64,000 nt of DNA from Streptomyces sp. NBC_01237 (GTDB taxonomy: Bacteria; Actinomycetota; Actinomycetes; Streptomycetales; Streptomycetaceae), in assembly GCF_035917275.1 (NCBI RefSeq), contig NZ_CP108508.1, forward strand, positions 248,001-312,000, read 5' to 3'. This document shows, piece after piece, positions 62,947-64,000 of this stretch. The notes below the pieces were generated by a model. The model saw only the letters and a program-made list of their open reading frames with translations, searched no databases and had not been told where the DNA came from. The position numbers were made by a program, and so were the translations under genes. Each line of letters starts with the position of its first letter. The stretch's first letter is position 1.

Positions 62947-64000
62947 ATGACTCGACAGCACGCACACACCGCCTCCGGCCTGCGCCCCTGGCTCGGGCTC
63001 GCGGTGATCCTCGGCCCGGTCCTCCTTGTCTCCATGGACGGATCGATCCTGTTCCTGGCGATGCCGCAGATAAGCCGGGCCCTCTCGCCGACCGCCGACC
63101 AGGCGTTGTGGATCCTGGACGTCTACGGCTTCGCCGTCGGCTCCCTGCTGGTCGTCTTCGGCAGCATCGGTGACCGCTACGGCCGGCTGAGACTCCTGAT
63201 GATCGGCGCGACCGTGTTCGGACTCGGTTCCGCCGGAGCGGCGTTCGCGCCGAACCCAGAACTCCTCATCGTCTGCCGGGCGCTCACGGGGGTGGCCGGC
63301 GCGACCCTGCTGCCCTCGGCGCTGGCCGTGCTGAGCGAGCTGTTCCCCGACGCCCGGCGCCGGGCACGGGCCATCGGAGTCTTCGCCGCCGCCTTCGCAG
63401 CCGGGTTCGCCATCGGCCCGATCGTCGGCGGCGCCCTGTTGGGGCGGTTCTGGTGGGGCTCGGTCTTCCTCATCAGCCTCCCCGTCATCGCCGTATTCCT
63501 GCTGTTCGCGCCGGTCCTTCTCCGCGAGGTCCGGGCGACCGGGACAGGCCGCGTCGACCCGCTCAGCGTCGCGGCCTCCGCCGGCGGCCTGCTGCTCACG
63601 ATCTACGGAATCAAGCACCTGGCGGCGGACGGGATGTCGGCCCTGCCGATCGCGACGATGGTCCTCGGCGTCACCATGCTGACGTTCTTCGCACTGCGCC
63701 AACGGCACCTCGAAATCCCGCTGATCGACTTCTCGCTCTTCCGTGACCGCGTCTTCACCATCGCGATCATCACAGGCCTGCTGCCCCTGGCCGCATGGTC
63801 GGCGACGGCGTATCTGACGGCCATCCACCTCCAGTCCGTACTGAACCTGAGCGTCCTGCACGCGGCACTCCTGGCGCTCCCCGGCGCGGCGGTTCTCACC
63901 GTCGCCTGCGTCGTCACGCCGACCGTCGTCGACCGCATCGGCAAAAAGGCCGCGCTCATCATCTGCCACTTCTCCATCGCCGCCGGCCTGTTGCTGCTGC
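62947..64000 (+). CDS. DHA2-family MFS exporter, partial (runs off the window)
   Basis: Starts at ATG 62947 (MTRQHAHTASGLRPWLGLAV) and is still open at the last base, about 351 codons. Helices and motifs: ILGPVLLVSMDGSILFLAMP, GSIGDRYGRLRLLMIGATVF (motif A), CRALTGVAGATLLPSALAVL, and IGVFAAAFAAGFAIGPIVGG (motif C). Typical 14-helix drug exporters are about 500 aa, so roughly 150 residues lie beyond the window. Divergent from the XRE regulator, which probably represses it. Confidence 0.92.
   Translation, partial: MTRQHAHTASGLRPWLGLAVILGPVLLVSMDGSILFLAMPQISRALSPTADQALWILDVYGFAVGSLLVVFGSIGDRYGRLRLLMIGATVFGLGSAGAAFAPNPELLIVCRALTGVAGATLLPSALAVLSELFPDARRRARAIGVFAAAFAAGFAIGPIVGGALLGRFWWGSVFLISLPVIAVFLLFAPVLLREVRATGTGRVDPLSVAASAGGLLLTIYGIKHLAADGMSALPIATMVLGVTMLTFFALRQRHLEIPLIDFSLFRDRVFTIAIITGLLPLAAWSATAYLTAIHLQSVLNLSVLHAALLALPGAAVLTVACVVTPTVVDRIGKKAALIICHFSIAAGLLLL

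Noticed and set aside
1..64000. tRNA, rRNA, riboswitch and biosynthetic PKS/NRPS genes
   Set aside because: I looked for their characteristic motifs on both strands and saw none; small RNAs without known motifs could still be missed.

Overview
The window looks like part of a Streptomyces chromosome, probably an arm or other accessory stretch. The DNA is very GC-rich with strong third-position GC bias. It carries typical actinobacterial families (PHBH-fold monooxygenases, NarL- and OmpR-type two-component pairs, ABC-F proteins, a LAxTG cell-wall protein, EamA exporters). One two-component regulator contains a rare TTA codon. I saw no rRNA, tRNA or CRISPR array. Decayed genes and transposase fragments (ISAs1, IS1380, IS5, IS3 and others) are dense, which argues for repeated insertion, deletion and inversion rather than a conserved core.

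Left third (1-22 kb): an ISAs1 remnant, a 968-aa membrane protein with a pentapeptide-repeat linker, a small membrane protein fused in frame to an IS1380 remnant, a lipoprotein plus Ntn-hydrolase-like pair, a decayed DUF664 gene, a secreted choice-of-anchor A protein with an LASTG sorting signal, a quintuplet-repeat membrane protein, a metallo-beta-lactamase-fold gene broken by one base, a VOC gene behind a 7-bp tandem repeat, a divergent M20 amidohydrolase/Lrp-AsnC pair in which both genes are degraded, a divergent XRE-cupin regulator/EamA exporter pair, a B3/B4-domain gene, and a large secreted alpha-amylase with tandem carbohydrate-binding modules.

Middle (22-42 kb): a NarL-type kinase/regulator pair, a DUF1963 protein, a VOC protein, and a scrambled mobile-element zone. 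In that zone a phosphotransferase pseudogene contains a short internal inversion, and an IS5-like remnant appears split by a 675-bp segment carrying one gene. Then come an aldo/keto reductase, decayed monooxygenase and IS3 pieces, two consecutive ABC-F genes (possible ribosome protection), a TetR/EamA divergent pair with repeated operators, a MarR/MFS deletion junction, an IS5 remnant beside an Imm1-like immunity gene, a DUF4232 lipoprotein and an Ldh-type dehydrogenase.

Right third (42-64 kb): two related alpha/beta hydrolases and a quinone-oxidoreductase-like gene. Next is a compact envelope module: an OmpR-type kinase/regulator facing a lipoprotein, a peptidoglycan-binding HlyD-like adaptor, a MacB-type ATPase and its permease, joined mostly by 4-bp GTGA/ATGA overlaps. 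After that: a Tat-exported poly-gamma-glutamate hydrolase-like protein, a probable drug-efflux unit (DHA2 transporter, FAD monooxygenase, MarR regulator) sharing a 12-bp operator-like motif, a NUDIX hydrolase, an MFS exporter, a RidA protein, a glutamine-amidotransferase-like protein, and an XRE regulator divergent from an MFS exporter that runs off the window end.
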